Shown: positions 26,002 to 38,106, counted from the first letter of the stretch. The stretch: 64,000 bases of DNA from an uncultured bacterium (GCA_937996235.1 CALKVK010000030.1:1-64000), one strand, 5' to 3'. The notes: generated by a model from the letters alone, not told the origin. Numbers and translations: made by a program.

Positions 26002-26814
26002 TCAGTCGCGCCGGGCGACCTCGAACGCGTGGACGCCGCAGGCCTCGGCGTCTCGGAAGTGCTGCTTCTGGACGAGGTGGAGTCCGGCGTCGGCGAGGCG
26101 CGCGTAGAGGGCGTCGGCGTCGACGAGGCGCTCGTGCATCTCGCCGACGATCACGTCCACGTCGGCGAGGCGCTGGCCGAGACCCAGGACGGCGTCGGCC
26201 TCGCTGCCCTCGACGTCGAGCTTGAGCAGGTGCACGTGTGCGATGCCGTGCTCGGCGAGGTAGCGGTCGAGGCGCACGCACGGCACCTCGACGGTGCGCT
26301 CGCCGGCGGCGGCGTCCTTCACCGAGTGCACCGCCGAGTGCTCGGCTAGGTGGAGCAGCACGGGCTCCTCGTTGGCGCCGAGCGCCGCCTGCACGGCGTG
26401 CGCGCCGGGCACGCCCGCGAGGTTGCGGCGCAGCAGCTCGAAGTTGCGGGGCTCCGGCTCGAACGCGTGGACGGTGGCGCCGGGGAAGCGCGCGAGGAAC
26501 CAGAGCGCCGCGACGCCGATGTTCGCGCCGCCGTCGATGACGATCGGCGACGGAGCGAGTCCGGTGCGCAGCTCGTACTGCCGCTCGTGGAGGATCTCCG
26601 CGACGGTGAACACGTCCATGCGCCGCATGTGGAAGTCGAAGGCGCGGCCGTGGATGCGGAGCCGCAGGTGCTCCTCGGTCGGGTCGGTCGTGCTGCGCAG
26701 GATCGAGCGGTAGCAGCGCACGAGCGCGAGCCGCGAGCGCAGGTCGGCCGCGCACGACGTCACGACGTACAGCGCCTCCCGGAGGCGTGCGAAGCGTCCC
26801 TCGGAGCCGGACAT
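26002..26814 (-). CDS. FkbM-family SAM-dependent methyltransferase
   Basis: 270 residues. The SAM-binding motif is VIDGGANIGVAALWF at about 92-106. It is followed by AFEPEPRNFELLRRNL, the acidic ribose-binding loop, and VHLLKLDVEGSEADAVLG, the family's LKIDVEG motif. FkbM enzymes make O-methyl groups on polyketides, lipids or, often in such contexts, surface glycans. It is transcribed away from the ABC exporter pair that starts at 27006, from a shared 191-bp region with no clear promoter that I can point to. The partner glycan is not determinable. Confidence 0.9.
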   Translation of the reverse strand: MSGSEGRFARLREALYVVTSCAADLRSRLALVRCYRSILRSTTDPTEEHLRLRIHGRAFDFHMRRMDVFTVAEILHERQYELRTGLAPSPIVIDGGANIGVAALWFLARFPGATVHAFEPEPRNFELLRRNLAGVPGAHAVQAALGANEEPVLLHLAEHSAVHSVKDAAAGERTVEVPCVRLDRYLAEHGIAHVHLLKLDVEGSEADAVLGLGQRLADVDVIVGEMHERLVDADALYARLADAGLHLVQKQHFRDAEACGVHAFEVARRD

Positions 26815-27005
26815 CGGAGTGCCTCGTGTGCCGCGGCGCGCCCGGCGCGCGCGGACCGCCCGCGCACGTCGTGCCCCACGAAGGAGACGGCGCGCGCACG
26901 GCGTCCGCTCCTCCCCCCAACGATCGGCAGAGTGCCGCCCCGATCCGCAACGTCCTTCGCGGACTCCTCCCGGCCGCGGCGCCGCCCGCTACTCTGCGCC
27001 GTCCC

Positions 27006-28798
27006 ATGTGGTGGAAGGACGCGGAGCAGCCGGAGGACGAGCGCCACGTCCGCCACCTGCCGGCGCGCGAGCTCCTGCGCCGCGTCGCGCCGCGCTTCCG
27101 CCTGCACGTCGGCGCGCTCGTCGCGGGCGTCCTGCTGCTCGGAGTGTCGGTCGCCGCGGAGCTCGCCGGGCCGCTGGTCCTGCGGCACCTGATCGACGTC
27201 GAGATCGCCTCCGGCTCGCGCAGCGGGATCCTGCGCGACGCGCTCGTCTACGCGGCGCTCTTCGTCGTCTCGCCGCTCGCGAACTACGTGCAGACGGTCG
27301 TGCTGACGCGCATGGGGCTCGCGATCGTCACGGAGCTCAAGCAGGACGTGTTCCACCACCTGCTCGGGCTCTCTCTCGACACGTTCGACAAGAACCCGCC
27401 GGGCAAACTGCTCGCGCGCGTCGAGTCCGACACGGAGCGGCTGCAGGCGCTCTTCTCCGAGGTCTCGATCGCGGTCCTGCGCACGGGCTCGCTGCTCTTC
27501 GGCGCGCTCGCGGTGATGTTCGTGTCGAGCGTGCCCGTGACACTCGCCGTGCTGGCGTTCGCGCTGCCGGTCGCGTGGATCACGGCGCTCTGGTTCCGCT
27601 GGATGCGCGGGCTCTACCGCCGCGTCCGCGCGCTGGTCGCGCGCATCTCGGGCTTCGTGTCGGAGTACGTCGGCGGCGTCGCGGTGATCCAGTCCTACGG
27701 CTACGAGGGCGAGGCGCGGCGGCGGCTCGAGGAACTGAACGAGGAGAAGCTGCGCACCGAGCGCCGCTCGACGACGTTCGAGTACGGCTTCTGGGGCGTG
27801 CTCACCGCGCTCGAGGTGGTCGGGATCATCCTCATCCTGCAGCTCGGGTCGGGGCGGCTCTTCGGGATCACGCTCACCGTCGGCACGCTGATCCTGTTCG
27901 TGGAGTACACGCGCCGCGTGTTCGCGCCGCTCGCGTCGTTCTCGGAGCAGCTCGGCTTCATCCAGCGCGCGTTCGCGTCGGCCGACCGCGTCTTCGCCGT
28001 GCTCGACACGCAGACCCGTACGCCCGATGCCGGACCGGACGCGCCCGCCGTGCCCGCCGACTGGCGCACCGTGGCGTTCGAGGACGTCTCGTTCGTCTAC
28101 GACGGCGGCACGCGCGCGCTCGACCACGTCTCGTTCACGATCCGCCGCGGCGAACGCGTCGCGCTCGTCGGACTCTCGGGCGGCGGCAAGACGACGATCA
28201 CGAACCTGCTGCTGCGCTTCCACGACCCGACCGAGGGCCGCGTGACGCTCGACGGCACCGACGTGCGCACGTACCGCCAGCACGCGTGGCGCGCGCAGAT
28301 CGGGCTCGTGCAGCAGGAGATCCACCTGTTCCCCGGGACCGTCGGCGAGAACCTGCGCGCGCTCGTCGACGACATCCCGCAGGAGGCCGTCGTGCGCGCC
28401 GTCCGCACGGTGGGCGCCGACGCGGTCGTCGCGCGGCTGCCGCAGGGCTACGACGCGGTGCTGACCGAGGGCGGCGCGAACCTCTCGATGGGGGAGCGGC
28501 AGCTCCTCAGCTTCGCGCGCGCGCTCGTCCGCGACCCGCAGCTCCTCGTGCTCGACGAGGCGACGTCGTCGGTCGATCCCGGCACCGAGCGGCGGCTGCA
28601 GGAGTCGATGGACCGCCTGCTCGCCGGGCGCACGGCGCTGGTCATCGCGCACCGGCTCGCGACGGTCGTGTCGGCCGACCGCATCCTCGTGGTGCACGCG
28701 GGGCGGCTCGTCGAGGAGGGCACGCACGAGCAGCTCTACGAGCGCGGCGGCGTGTACCGCGACCTCTTCGACCTGCAGTTCCGCACGGCGGTGAGCGC

Positions 28799-28802
<4 letters not shown>
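27006..28802 (+). CDS. ABC exporter half-transporter, canonical ATPase site subunit
   Basis: 598 residues from the ATG at 27006. The six-helix exporter domain covers about 40-330. The ATPase domain has Walker A VGLSGGGKTT at about 388-397, signature LSMGE at about 491 and Walker B LLVLDEATSSVD at about 511-522, which keeps the catalytic Glu. The signature deviates from LSGGQ. The gene overlaps the next by 4 bp (GTGA), so the two are translated together and should form a heterodimer. Members of this class export lipids, peptides or drugs. The divergent FkbM enzyme might modify the cargo. Confidence 0.9.
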
Positions 28803-30616
<1,814 letters not shown>

Positions 30617-30728
30617 GCGGGCGACTCCCGAGCGCAGCCTCCGCGAGCCGAAGAGGGTCCATGTCGAGCGTGCGAGTCGGTGGGTTCGGCCGTGCGTCCC
30701 GGGCGGGGCTTCCGATAGCGTTCCCGGC

Positions 30729-33700
30729 GTGGAGACACCCGTGACCGACGGTGGTCCCGCGGCCCCCGGCAGGGCCGAGGGCGCGCTCCGGCGGCTCGTG
30801 GACGCGGCGCGCGGCCGCGGACGCGCCGTCGAGCTCGGCGCACGTGCCGAGATCCTGGCCCGGCAGCCCGGCCAGGAGTTCGGCGCGTTGCTGCTGGGTG
30901 TCGGCGCCGTCGCGGTCGAGGCGCGTGCCGGACGCGAGCCGCCGCCGCAGGCGATCGCCGGGCTCGCCGAGGCGGTCTCGCGCCTCGAGCGCTCGCTGCC
31001 GCTGCGCGACCACGGCGGGAGCGTCACGGCCGCCGCGTTCGCCCCCGACGGCGCGCGCCTGCTCACCGCGTGCACCGACGGCGTCGCGCGGCTCTACGCG
31101 CCGCACGACGGGCGACTGCTCGCGCGCCTCGCGGGGCACTCCGGTCCGGTCGCCGACGCCGCGTTCTCGCCCGACGGCGCGCTCGTCGCGACGGCGGGGC
31201 ACGACCGCTGCGCGCGCCTCTTCGACCTCGACGGGAACACGCTGCACGTGCTCGACGCGCACACGGCGTCGCTCCAGCGGGTCGCGTTCTCGCCCGACGG
31301 CACGCGTCTCCTGACCGCCGGCTTCGACGGCGTCGCGCGCCTCTGGGACGTCCGCGAGGGGCGCGTCGTCGCGACGCTGACGGGGCACGGCGGCGCGATC
31401 GTGGACGCGCGCTTCTCGCCCGACGGGACGCTGCTCGCGACGGCGTCGTACGACCGCAGCGCGCGCCTCTGGAACGCCGCGGACGGCCGCGCGCTGCGCA
31501 CGCTCGCGAGCGGCGCCGAGCGCGTGGTCCAGATCGCGTTCTCGCCCGACGGCGGGGTCGTCGCGACCGGCACGCAGGACGGTGTCGTGACGCTGTGGGA
31601 CGCGGCGAACGGCGGCGAGCGCACGCGCTTCACGACCGACGGCGTCCGCCTGCGGCGCTTCGCGTTCTCGCCGAACGGCGAGCGGCTCGCGGTCGCGGGC
31701 GACGATCCCGCGCCGTGGCTCTGGATCGTGCGCAACGGCCAGCTCGCGGCGCGGCTGCGCGGTCACGACGGGCCCGTCTCGGAGATCCTCTTCTCGCCGG
31801 CCGGCGAGCGGGTCGTGACGGGCGGCGACGACGGCACCGTGCGCATGTGGAGCGCGGGCGAGGGCGCGGCGCTGACGACGCTCCGCGGCCACGCGTCGGC
31901 GCTCGTGCGCATCGCGTTCAGCGGCGACGGACGGCGCCTCGCGAGTGCCGCCCACGACGGCACGGCGCGCGTGTGGAACGCCGTCGACGGCAGCGTGACC
32001 GCGCTGCTCGAGGAGCACGGCGACCGCATCGAGCGCGTCGCGCTGTCGCCCGACGGGCGCCACGCGGCGACCGCCGGCGCGGACCGCATCGCGTTCCTGT
32101 GGTCGCTGCCCGCGGGCGGCTCCACGGCGCTGCTCGGGCACGGCGCGCGCGTCACCGACGTCGCGTTCTCGCCCGACGGCGAGCGGCTCGTGACGGCGTC
32201 GCAGGACGGGACCGCGGGTCTGTGGCGGGTGCGCGACGGGCGCCGCCGCGCGGGGCTCGAGGGCCACCGCGGTGCGGTCAACCGCGCGCGCTTCTCGCCG
32301 GACGGCTCGCTGCTCGCGACCGTCGGCGACGACGGCGTCGCGGCGCTCTGGGACGTCGAGCGCGGCGGCATCGTGCGGCGCCTCACGGGCCACACCGACT
32401 GGCTGCACGGCGTCGCGTTCTCGGGCGACGGGAGGCGCGTCGCGACGGCGTCGGTGGACCGGACCGCGCGCGTGTTCGACGTGCGGGACGGCGCGCTCGT
32501 GCGCGTGCTCGACGGGCACGAGGGGCCCATCGACTCGGTCGCGCTCGACGCGCACGGCGAGCGCGCGGCGACGGCGTCGCACGACGGCACCGCGCGGCTC
32601 TTCGACCTGCGCGGCGACGCGGCGCCCGTGGTGCTGCGCGGCCACGCCGCGGCGCTCACGTGTGTCGCGCTCTCGCCGGACGGACGCCGCGTCGCGACCG
32701 CCGGCGAGGACGGCACGGTGCGGCTCTGGCGCGCGTCCGACGGTGCCGCGGTCGCGGTGCTGCGCGGTCACGGCGCGGGCGTGCTCGATCTGGCGTACTC
32801 CTCGGACGGCACGCGGCTCGTGAGCGGCGGGCGGGGCGGCGACGTGTGCGTGTGGGACGGACGCGAGGGCGGGCTGCTGCTCACGCTGCGGCCGCACGCG
32901 GGCGCCGTCACGTCGGTCGCGCTGTCGGCCGACGGGCGCTGGCTGCTCTCGGGCGGCGACGACGGCGTCGCGTGTCTCTGCGACGTGTCGCTCGACGCGC
33001 TGCTCGCGCGGGCGCGTGCGCTGCTCGGGCACCAGCCGGAGATGGCGCGGCTCGAGGACGCCGACCGCGCGTGGTTCGAGGCGGGCGCCGTGGGTGCGCT
33101 CGCACCCGTGGCGGGCGACGAGGACTGGGACGCGGCGCTCGCCGACGCCGAGGAGCGCGCCAGTGCGTTCCGCGCGGCGCAGGGCGACGCGCACGAGGCA
33201 CGCACCGCCGCACTCGAGACCGAGCTCGCCGCGGCACGGGCGGCGGTCGCGGCCGCCGACGCCGAGCTGCGCAGGCGCGACGAGGCGCTGCGTGCGGCGC
33301 ACGCAGCGGTCGCTGCAGCGGAGCAGAGCGCACGCGAGCTCGCGGAACGCGTCGCAGCGGTCGGCGGCGTCGCGGAGGAGCACGCGGCCGCGGCCGAACG
33401 CGCGGCGGCGTCGGCTGCGCGCGTCGTGGAGCTCGAGGCGCTGCTCGCCGCGGCGACGGCCGCCGCCGCCGCACATGCGGAGGAGCGTGCGGCGCACGCC
33501 GTCGCGCTCGACGAGCTGCGCAGCCGCGAAGGGGACGCACGCGCGCGCGGCGCCGAGCTGCAGAAGCGCATCGGCGAGCTCGACGCCGAGCTGACGTCGC
33601 GCGACGCGGCGCTCGCGCGCGCGGGCGCGGAGCACGAGGCGCTCGACGAGCGCGTGATGCAGCTCGACGCGCGCGTGCGCGCCTCGGAGGAGGCGGAGCG

Positions 33701-36700
33701 CCGGACGTCGGAGCATCTGCTGGCGGTGCAGTCGGAGCTCGAGGCGGCGCGCGCGGACGCCGAGCGCGCCGGCGCGCACGCCGCGGAGCTCGAGGCGGCG
33801 CTCGCGTCGGCCGGCGCCAGCGCCGAGGAGTCCTCGCGTGCGGCGACCGCGGCTGCGCTGGCCGAGAGCGCGCGGCTCGGCGCCGAGCTCGACGCGCTGC
33901 GCGCGAAGCTCGCCGACGCGACCGCCGACGCGCAGCAGCAGCGCGCCGCACACGCGGACGCGCAGGCGGCGCTCGACGACGTCCGCGCAGCTCTTGCGGC
34001 GCGCGAGGCAGAGGTCGCCGAGCGCGACGCGTCGCTCCGCGCCGCCGGGGTGGCCGCGCGTGCCGCGGCGGACGAGGCGACCGCGGAGCTCGTCGCGCTG
34101 CGCACCGAGCTCGCCGCGGCCGAGGACCGCGCGCGGCTCGCCACGGAGCACGCCGAGGCGGCCGAGGCGCGACGCAAGGAGACGCACGGCTCGGGTGTCG
34201 CCGCGCTGGCCGCCGCGACGGCGCGCATCGCCGCACTCGAGCCGCTCGAGGCCGCGCTCGCCGCGGCTCGCGGCGAGGTCGTCGCGCTGCGCGCGGCGGC
34301 GTCGCAGGCCGATGCGAGTGCGGCGTCCGCCGCGACGGCGCTCCGAGACGCGCAGGACGCGCAGGCCGCCGCCGTCGCACGCGCGGCGGCCGCCGAGACG
34401 GAACGCGACGCGTTGCGCGCCCGTCTCGATGCCGCGGAGTCGGAGGCGCGCGCCGTGCGGGAGCGCGCGGAGTCGGATGCAGCGCGCGCGAGCGCCGCGC
34501 ATGCGGCGGAGCTCGCGGCGGCGACGCAGCGCATCACCGCACTCGAACCGCTCGAGCGGCAGCTCGCGGCGCAGGTGGCCGAGATCGCGGCTCTCGGCGT
34601 CGCGGCCGCCGAGCGCGACGCCGCGACGGCGCGCGCCGTGGCGGCCGAGTCCGAGCGCGCTGCGCTGCGCGCGGAACTCGAGTCCGTCACCGCGCAGCTC
34701 GACGCCGCGCGCGGCGAGCTCGTCGCGCTGCGCGAGCGCTGCGGTGCGCTCGAGCGCGAGGTCACGGAGTGGCGCGCGCGTGGCGACACGAGCGACGATC
34801 GCCTCGAGGCCGAGCGGCGCCTCGCGGAGGCGCTGCAGAGCGCGCACGCGGCAGGCGTGGCGCTGGCGGTCGAGCGCGAGCGTGCGGACGCGGCGAGCGC
34901 CACGGCCGCGGAGAGCGCGGCCCGTGCCGATGCCGTCGCGGCGCGTGCGGCCGAGCTCGAGCAGCGCGTCGCCGCGCTCGTCGCCGTCGAGACGGAGCTC
35001 GTGGACACGCGCGACCGCCTCGCGAGCGAGACCCAGCGCGCGCGGCGCGCGGAGGATGCGACGGCCGCGCTGCGTGCGGAGCAGGAGGTCGCGCAGCAGG
35101 ACGGTGCGCAGGCGGCCGCGCGCGTCGCCGAGCTGATGCTGCAGATCACGCGTCTGCGCGAGGAGCTCGACCGCTCGCGGGCCGAGCGCGCGCGCGAGCG
35201 CGCGAACGCGATCGAGGACGCGCGGCGCAGCGTCGAGGAGCGCGAGGAGCTGCAGCGCCGGCTCGTCGCCGCCGACGAGCGCGCCGCCGAGCTGCGTGCG
35301 GAGTGCGAGGTGGCGCTCGACGACGCCCGCCACGCCCGCGCGGAGCGCGACCTGCAGGCCGCGCGTGCGGAGGCGGCGGAGTCGCGTCTGCGCGTGGCGG
35401 CGGAGCGCGCACGTGCGGGCACCGGCACGCTGCTGCCGACCGACGCGCCGCGCGCGACGGTCCGCGCCGAGGCCGCGGGCCGGCTGCCCGACCTGCCGCT
35501 CCCGCCCGAGAACCGCGAGGAGGAGTTCCGCTGTGGTCGCGTCGCGCTCGAGCGCCTGCGCGAGGGCGACGACGCCGTCGAACCGCTGCTGATGGCGGTG
35601 CGCGCGGTCGCACCGTCGGTCGCGCGCGGCAGCGCACCGCCCGCGGAGTCGCTGCAGGCGCTGCGCATCGCGCTCGCCGTCGCCATGCACCGCACACAGC
35701 TCACCGGGCACACGGGGCACGTCGTCCAGGTGACCTTCTCGTGCGACGGCAACCTGGTCGCGACCGGCGGCGAGGACGGCTGGGTGCGGCTGTGGGCCGC
35801 GGGTTCCGGCCACTGCGTGTGCGACCTCGAGGCGCACACGGGCGGCGTCACCGGGCTCTCGTTCTCGACCGACGGCGACCTCCTCGCGAGCTGCGGACGC
35901 GACGGCCGCGTGCGCGTCTGGTCGGTGCCGGACGGCGTGCTGATGCAGGACATCGGCGGGCACGTCGGCGGCGTCGTGGACGTGCAGTTCGACCCGCTCT
36001 GCGACCGCTTCGTCACGGTCGCGAAGGACGGCGTCGCGAGCGTGTGGGAGGCGCACGGCGGCCGCCGCGTCTCGCGCATCGGCTCCGACCAGGAGCGGCT
36101 CGTCGGCGCGCACTTCTCGCCCGACGGCAACCGCGTCGTGAGCGCGGGCTTCGACGGCCTCGCGCACGTGTGGGACCCGGCGACGGGGCAGACGGTCGCG
36201 CAGCTCGGCGCCGCGGGCGGCGCACCGCTCCTGCGGGCGATGTTCACGCCCGACGGCGCGAACGTGCTCGTGGGCGCACGCGACCGCAGCGCGTCGCTCT
36301 GGCGCGTCGCCGACGGCGAGCGCCTCGTGGCGTTCGGCGCCCACCGCATCGCGCTGCGCCACGTCGACATCTCCGCCGACGGCGACCACGTGCTGACGTG
36401 CGGCCTCGCGCCCGCGGCGCGGCTCTGGAACGCGCGCACCGGCACGCTCGTCACCGAACTCGACGGACACCACAGCCAGGGCACCGACCACGGCCTGTTC
36501 TCGCCCGACGCCGCACGCATCGCGACGGCGAGTCCCGACGGCACCGCGCGCATCTGGCGCGCGAACGACGGCGTGCTGCGGCTGATGCTGCGCGGCCACC
36601 GCGGGGGCGTGTCGCGCGTCGCGTTCGCGCCCGACGGGCGCCGCGTCGCGACGGCGAGCGACGACGAGACGGCGTGCCTGTGGAGCACCGACCCCGCGGA

Positions 36701-36860
36701 CGCGGCGACCTCCGACGCGATCCGCACCGGCGGCGCGCTGCCGGGCACGCGCTTCGACGACCTGCCGCCGGCGCAGGCGCTCGCGCGCGCCGGTGTCGTG
36801 CTGAAGAGCCACCCCGCGTTCGAGCGGCTCGATCCGGCCTACCGCCGGCTGCTCTCCTGA
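30729..36860 (+). CDS. Giant duplicated WD40 protein: WD40 unit, long coiled coil, WD40 unit
   Basis: 2043 residues from a GTG at 30729, with no signal peptide or membrane helix. Residues about 20-93 are a helical cap (EFGALLLGVGAVAVEARAG, PPPQAIAGLAEAVSRLE). Residues 94-760 contain 16 WD40 repeats of about 41 residues (FSPDGxxLxTAxxDGTARLW). A post-propeller cap follows (LLARARALLGHQPEMARLED). About 800-1563 is Ala/Glu/Arg-rich heptad coiled coil. About 1590-1655 repeats the helical cap (VEPLLMAVRAVAPSVARGSA, PPAESLQALRIALAVA). About 1659-1995 has eight WD40 repeats, and about 2005-2043 repeats the post-propeller cap (ALARAGVVLKSHPAFERLD). No enzymatic domain is present, so it should act as a scaffold. 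The stop is 25 bp from the convergent kinase/vWA pair. Confidence 0.9.
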   Translation: METPVTDGGPAAPGRAEGALRRLVDAARGRGRAVELGARAEILARQPGQEFGALLLGVGAVAVEARAGREPPPQAIAGLAEAVSRLERSLPLRDHGGSVTAAAFAPDGARLLTACTDGVARLYAPHDGRLLARLAGHSGPVADAAFSPDGALVATAGHDRCARLFDLDGNTLHVLDAHTASLQRVAFSPDGTRLLTAGFDGVARLWDVREGRVVATLTGHGGAIVDARFSPDGTLLATASYDRSARLWNAADGRALRTLASGAERVVQIAFSPDGGVVATGTQDGVVTLWDAANGGERTRFTTDGVRLRRFAFSPNGERLAVAGDDPAPWLWIVRNGQLAARLRGHDGPVSEILFSPAGERVVTGGDDGTVRMWSAGEGAALTTLRGHASALVRIAFSGDGRRLASAAHDGTARVWNAVDGSVTALLEEHGDRIERVALSPDGRHAATAGADRIAFLWSLPAGGSTALLGHGARVTDVAFSPDGERLVTASQDGTAGLWRVRDGRRRAGLEGHRGAVNRARFSPDGSLLATVGDDGVAALWDVERGGIVRRLTGHTDWLHGVAFSGDGRRVATASVDRTARVFDVRDGALVRVLDGHEGPIDSVALDAHGERAATASHDGTARLFDLRGDAAPVVLRGHAAALTCVALSPDGRRVATAGEDGTVRLWRASDGAAVAVLRGHGAGVLDLAYSSDGTRLVSGGRGGDVCVWDGREGGLLLTLRPHAGAVTSVALSADGRWLLSGGDDGVACLCDVSLDALLARARALLGHQPEMARLEDADRAWFEAGAVGALAPVAGDEDWDAALADAEERASAFRAAQGDAHEARTAALETELAAARAAVAAADAELRRRDEALRAAHAAVAAAEQSARELAERVAAVGGVAEEHAAAAERAAASAARVVELEALLAAATAAAAAHAEERAAHAVALDELRSREGDARARGAELQKRIGELDAELTSRDAALARAGAEHEALDERVMQLDARVRASEEAERRTSEHLLAVQSELEAARADAERAGAHAAELEAALASAGASAEESSRAATAAALAESARLGAELDALRAKLADATADAQQQRAAHADAQAALDDVRAALAAREAEVAERDASLRAAGVAARAAADEATAELVALRTELAAAEDRARLATEHAEAAEARRKETHGSGVAALAAATARIAALEPLEAALAAARGEVVALRAAASQADASAASAATALRDAQDAQAAAVARAAAAETERDALRARLDAAESEARAVRERAESDAARASAAHAAELAAATQRITALEPLERQLAAQVAEIAALGVAAAERDAATARAVAAESERAALRAELESVTAQLDAARGELVALRERCGALEREVTEWRARGDTSDDRLEAERRLAEALQSAHAAGVALAVERERADAASATAAESAARADAVAARAAELEQRVAALVAVETELVDTRDRLASETQRARRAEDATAALRAEQEVAQQDGAQAAARVAELMLQITRLREELDRSRAERARERANAIEDARRSVEEREELQRRLVAADERAAELRAECEVALDDARHARAERDLQAARAEAAESRLRVAAERARAGTGTLLPTDAPRATVRAEAAGRLPDLPLPPENREEEFRCGRVALERLREGDDAVEPLLMAVRAVAPSVARGSAPPAESLQALRIALAVAMHRTQLTGHTGHVVQVTFSCDGNLVATGGEDGWVRLWAAGSGHCVCDLEAHTGGVTGLSFSTDGDLLASCGRDGRVRVWSVPDGVLMQDIGGHVGGVVDVQFDPLCDRFVTVAKDGVASVWEAHGGRRVSRIGSDQERLVGAHFSPDGNRVVSAGFDGLAHVWDPATGQTVAQLGAAGGAPLLRAMFTPDGANVLVGARDRSASLWRVADGERLVAFGAHRIALRHVDISADGDHVLTCGLAPAARLWNARTGTLVTELDGHHSQGTDHGLFSPDAARIATASPDGTARIWRANDGVLRLMLRGHRGGVSRVAFAPDGRRVATASDDETACLWSTDPADAATSDAIRTGGALPGTRFDDLPPAQALARAGVVLKSHPAFERLDPAYRRLLS

Positions 36861-36862
36861 AC

Positions 36863-36883
36863 CGCGGCCGCAGGCGGGCCGCG
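36863..36883. terminator. Hairpin between the convergent WD40 and kinase genes
   Basis: The 25-bp gap between the two stops contains a perfect 7-bp inverted repeat, CGCGGCC / GGCCGCG, with a 7-nt loop. Both genes end next to it, so it could serve as a shared bidirectional terminator or 3'-end hairpin. There is no T-run on either side. Confidence 0.4.
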
Positions 36884-36885
36884 CG

Positions 36886-38106
36886 TCAGAGACGCAGGAG
36901 GCGCTGCACGGCGGCGAGCGCGCGCCGCCACAGCGGCTCGGGCGTGCGCGCGTCGGGCACGACGACGCTCGACGGCGTCCGCAGCGGCACGTCGGGGGCG
37001 TGTGCGGCCGTGTGGTGCGCGGCCGCGGGCACCGCGGCCGCCGTCCGCGGTGGCGCGGGTTCGGCGGCTGCCACGACGCCGTCGCGCGGCTCGGCGCGCT
37101 GCGAGATCCGCCGCGGGTCGTTGCCCTTCGAGACGCGCCGCGCCGCGCGCCGGCGCAGGTAGCGCAGCGCGTGGCGCACGTTCCCGAAGTCGCCCGCGCA
37201 GAGCCCCTCGATGACCTGCGCGACCGGCGGCGACACGTTGCTGCCGGGCAGCGCGCTCAGGTCGACGTTCTCGCCGGGGCGCGGCACGAGCCCCGTCGCG
37301 ACCTCGTACAGCGTGCGGCCCGCCATCACCGCCTGCACGTCCACCGTCGGGACGATCGTGCGCCCCTCGCGCTGCGCCGCGAGCACGCCCGGCGGCAGGT
37401 AGGCGGGCACGTGCGGGAAGCGTCCGCTGCGGTCGTGCACCGCCACCAGGCTGCCGGCGTCGAGCAGGCGCACGATGCGGTCGGGGCGGCCCATCATGCG
37501 CAGGTTCGCGGGGCGCAGGTCGGCGTACAGGAAGCCGCGCTCGTAGAGCTCGAGCAGCCCCTGCAAGAGCACCACCGCGACGCGGTCGAGCGTGCGGCGC
37601 ATCTGCACCTGCGGCACGCGCGAGCGGTGCATGCGCGCGAGCCAGCGGTCGAGGTCGCGGCCGGGCAGCTTCTCCATCAGCAGCAGCGGCTCGGGCTCCG
37701 CGAACACGTCGCCGCGGTCGTGGTCGAGCAGCGGGTTCTGGAACTCGAAGGTGCCGCGGTAGCGCGGCAGGCAGAGCGCGCCGCTCGTCTCGAGGTAGCG
37801 CGCCTCGACGCGCAGGTTGTCGCGCTGGCGGCGGATCGTGCGCGTGTCGAGCAGGAACGGGCGGTGCAGCGGCAGGAGCGGGATCTTCGCGACGCTCTGC
37901 GGGCCGTGCGGGTCGCGCAGGTCGCGCGTCAGGAAGACGGCGCCCTCGCCGCCGACGGCGTAGAGCGAGTCGAGCCGGTGCCGCCCGCCGACGACCACGC
38001 CGCGCAGCGCGAGCAGCGCCTCGGCCTGCCCGCCGTCGCCGCGCGCCTCGAGGCGCCGGGCCACGAGGTTCTCGTGCCGCGTCGCGTCGACGGGGAGCGC
38101 CGTCAT
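36886..38106 (-). CDS. Atypical protein-kinase-fold protein
   Basis: 406 residues from the ATG at 38106, which overlaps the vWA gene's TGA as ATGA. The kinase fold can be followed through most landmarks: glycine loop VGGEGAVF (51-58), Lys 74 in VAKIP, alpha-C Glu 101, YADLRPAN at 194-201 in place of HRDLKPEN, LLDAGS at 214-219 in place of DFG, and a YLPPG activation-end piece. A DVQAV aspartate helix follows near 256. Catalytic Asp 196, Asn 201, metal Asp 216 and Lys 74 are retained, but the HRD His/Arg and the DFG Phe are lost. It may be active, slow, or a pseudokinase. The last 90 residues are a Pro/Ala-rich tail with a basic end. Confidence 0.8.
   Translation of the reverse strand: MTALPVDATRHENLVARRLEARGDGGQAEALLALRGVVVGGRHRLDSLYAVGGEGAVFLTRDLRDPHGPQSVAKIPLLPLHRPFLLDTRTIRRQRDNLRVEARYLETSGALCLPRYRGTFEFQNPLLDHDRGDVFAEPEPLLLMEKLPGRDLDRWLARMHRSRVPQVQMRRTLDRVAVVLLQGLLELYERGFLYADLRPANLRMMGRPDRIVRLLDAGSLVAVHDRSGRFPHVPAYLPPGVLAAQREGRTIVPTVDVQAVMAGRTLYEVATGLVPRPGENVDLSALPGSNVSPPVAQVIEGLCAGDFGNVRHALRYLRRRAARRVSKGNDPRRISQRAEPRDGVVAAAEPAPPRTAAAVPAAAHHTAAHAPDVPLRTPSSVVVPDARTPEPLWRRALAAVQRLLRL

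Noticed and set aside
23498..27007. A 1169-codon minus-strand frame through the peptidase and methyltransferase genes
   Set aside because: It overlaps two genes with clear families in another frame and is Arg/Pro-rich throughout.
30729..33013. Repetitive DNA signal across the WD40 coding region, considered as a tandem DNA repeat
   Set aside because: Periodicity of about 125 bp is explained by the 41-42-residue WD40 repeats. The DNA copies are diverged and not a satellite or CRISPR array.
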